Of a DNA stretch of 14,987 nt, positions 13,612 to 14,987 are shown one piece after another. The notes under the pieces are model-generated. The model was not told the origin of the DNA. It saw nothing but the letters and a program-made list of their open reading frames with translations, and did not search any database. Both the position numbers and the translations under genes were made by a program. The stretch lies in contig JBHELQ010000032.1 of assembly GCA_046262995.1 (NCBI GenBank), positions 1-14,987 of the forward strand. Reading direction: 5' to 3'. This DNA comes from JBHELQ01 sp046262995 (GTDB lineage: Bacteria; Actinomycetota; Thermoleophilia; Solirubrobacterales; Thermoleophilaceae). Each line of letters opens with the position of its first letter. Within the stretch, counting starts at the first letter, position 1.

Positions 13612-14987
13612 GTGATCGCCAAGGTGGAGCCGCTCACCCCGGCGCGCGGCCTGCGCGGTCCCTTCGACTACCGGCTCGCGGAGCGTCACGCCGACGCGGG
13701 TGTCGGCAGCGTTCTGCTCGTGCCGTTCGCCCGCCGGCGTCTGATCGGCGTGGTGGTCGGCCTGGCCGAGCGGAGCGAGCTGCCCGAGGAGCGGCTCGCG
13801 GAGCCGATCCAGACGATCGAGCCGGGGGTTCCCGAGCGGCTGGTTGAGCTCGGCCTCTGGGTGGCCGACCAGTACGTCTCGACGCCGGCCCGCGGCCTCG
13901 CGCTCGTGCTCCCCCCGGGCACGGGCACCGGCTCCGCGGGGCCGCTGGGAGAGCGCAGCTCGCTGGTCGCGGAGCTCACGGAGGACGGGCGGCTGGGGGC
14001 GCCGGGCGGGCGCTCGCGGCTGGGGAGCCGGCAGCGGGCGGCCCTGCACGCCCTGCGAGCCGGGCCGCAGCCCGCAGCGGAGCTGCAGCGCCGCCGGGCC
14101 GCCGACCACTCGACGCTGCGCAGCCTCGAGCGGCGCGGCCTGGTTCGGCTCGAGCGCCGGGCCCACGCTCCGCGACGGCCCGCGTTGGCGAGCGTCGGCG
14201 CCAGGGCGGGGGCGGCGGAGCCCACTCCGGCGCAGGCGCGGGCCCTCGCGACGATCCGCCGGCGGGCCGAGAGCGGTGGGGGTGGACCGCTTCTCCTGCA
14301 CGGCGTGACCGGCAGCGGCAAGACCGAGGTCTACCTGCGGGCGGTGGCGGACGTGCTCGAGCGCGGCCGCTCGGCGATCGTGCTGGTCCCCGAGATAGGC
14401 CTCACCCCGCAGACCGCGGGCCGCTTCGTGGGGCGCTTTGGCGATGCGGTCGCCGTGCTCCACTCGCGCCTGACGGCGCGCGAGCGGTACGACGAGTGGG
14501 CCAGGATGCGCCGCGGAGAGGCCCGCGTATGCGTCGGCCCGCGCTCGGCCGTGTTCGCCCCCTTCGCGGACCTCGGCCTGATCGTCATCGACGAGGAGCA
14601 CGACCACTCCTACAAGCAGGAGGGCGACCCCCGCTACGACGCCCGCCACGTGGCCGAGCGGCGGGCCGCCGAGGCGGGCGCGGTCCTGGTGTGCGGCTCG
14701 GCCACCCCCCGCCCGGAGAGCGCGGCCCGTCTGCGGCGGCTGCGCCTGCCCAACCGGGTGGATGGGCGCCCTCTGCCGCCCGTCGAGGTCCTGGACATGC
14801 GCGCCGCCCCGGGCCCGTTGCACCCCTCGACGCACGAGGCGCTGCACGCGGTCTGCCGGGCGGGCGAGAAGGCGATCGTCCTGCTCAACCGCCGGGGCTG
14901 GTCGAACTTCCTCTCATGCCGGTCCTGCGGGCGGGTCTGGGAGTGCCCGGACTGCGACGTGGCGTTGATCTGGCACCGGGCCGAGGG
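13612..14987 (+). CDS. priA: Primosomal protein N' (replication restart helicase PriA), 3'-truncated by window edge
   Basis: Restarts stalled replication forks. The first 458 codons are in the window and the frame is still open at the edge. N-terminal DNA-binding domain (about 1-100: AKVEPLTPARGLRGPFDYRL, VLLVPFARRRLIGVVVG), an Arg/Ala-rich winged-helix-like region (130-190), then the helicase core: TPAQ (205-208), Walker A GVTGSGKTEVYL (231-242), VPEIGLTPQT (259-268), LHSRL, GPRSAVFAPF, Walker B DEEHDHSYKQ (327-336), GSATPRPES (362-370), and the start of the zinc region LLNRRGWSNFLSCRSCGRVWECPDC. GTG 13612 gives the correct N-terminus. All ATPase motifs are intact, unlike the decayed PriA of mycobacteria and streptomycetes. 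Confidence 0.96.
   Translation, partial: MIAKVEPLTPARGLRGPFDYRLAERHADAGVGSVLLVPFARRRLIGVVVGLAERSELPEERLAEPIQTIEPGVPERLVELGLWVADQYVSTPARGLALVLPPGTGTGSAGPLGERSSLVAELTEDGRLGAPGGRSRLGSRQRAALHALRAGPQPAAELQRRRAADHSTLRSLERRGLVRLERRAHAPRRPALASVGARAGAAEPTPAQARALATIRRRAESGGGGPLLLHGVTGSGKTEVYLRAVADVLERGRSAIVLVPEIGLTPQTAGRFVGRFGDAVAVLHSRLTARERYDEWARMRRGEARVCVGPRSAVFAPFADLGLIVIDEEHDHSYKQEGDPRYDARHVAERRAAEAGAVLVCGSATPRPESAARLRRLRLPNRVDGRPLPPVEVLDMRAAPGPLHPSTHEALHAVCRAGEKAIVLLNRRGWSNFLSCRSCGRVWECPDCDVALIWHRAE

Noticed and set aside
13552..14847. Long minus-strand opening that would make the cyclase 803 residues
   Set aside because: The extra part is antisense to priA, is Arg/Ala/Gly-rich with no domain, and a strong ribosome site supports the start at 13551.
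1..14987. Transposons, phage genes, CRISPR repeats, tRNA or rRNA genes
   Set aside because: No transposase- or integrase-like product, spaced direct repeats, or cloverleaf/rRNA sequences were recognised on either strand by reading; a dedicated tRNA search was not run.

Overview
The window is one very GC-rich, almost gap-free stretch of bacterial chromosome with GTG starts, 4-nt ATGA/GTGA gene overlaps and no mobile elements, CRISPR arrays, rRNA or tRNA that I can see. Base composition, an Rv1264-like adenylate cyclase and the gene content point to an actinobacterium. A PriA with intact helicase motifs (usually decayed in the well-studied Actinobacteria) and the overall style suggest a deep-branching lineage such as Thermoleophilia/Solirubrobacterales. 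That placement is inference.

Layout. (1) 2-601: 3' part of a NodB-type polysaccharide deacetylase, converging on a minus-strand pair (608-1878): a small Cys/His zinc-ribbon-like protein translationally coupled to rlmN. (2) 1916-3009: rluB-type pseudouridine synthase coupled to a small membrane-anchored four-cysteine protein. (3) 3046-4484: monofunctional AroH chorismate mutase coupled to a HisC-like aminotransferase, closed by a very strong intrinsic terminator (4541-4579). (4) 4485-4823: a 339-base regulatory region with the terminator, a promoter, a short leader peptide ending Tyr-Trp-Tyr-Trp-Arg-Phe-Ser, and mutually exclusive GC-rich RNA stems. (5) 4824-8274: DAHP synthase, prephenate dehydrogenase (with ACT domain) and EPSP synthase, overlapping by 4 nt. 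(6) 8284-12439: nitrilase, cytidylate kinase, the double GTPase Der and S-adenosylmethionine synthetase, several preceded by a -10-like TANNNT box 6-9 nt before the start codon. (7) 12436-13551, minus: class III adenylate cyclase. (8) 13612 to the window end: priA, partial, divergent from the cyclase.

How it works together. Regions 3-5 cover the entry to the shikimate pathway (DAHP synthase), the EPSP step, and the chorismate-to-tyrosine/phenylalanine branch (chorismate mutase, prephenate dehydrogenase, a likely aromatic aminotransferase). The most interesting observation is the leader peptide before DAHP synthase. Its control codons cover all three aromatic amino acids, which suggests ribosome-mediated attenuation of the committing step of the whole pathway by Phe, Tyr and Trp together. 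The downstream stems have no U-run, so the mechanism (U-less termination, Rho, or control of translation) is open.
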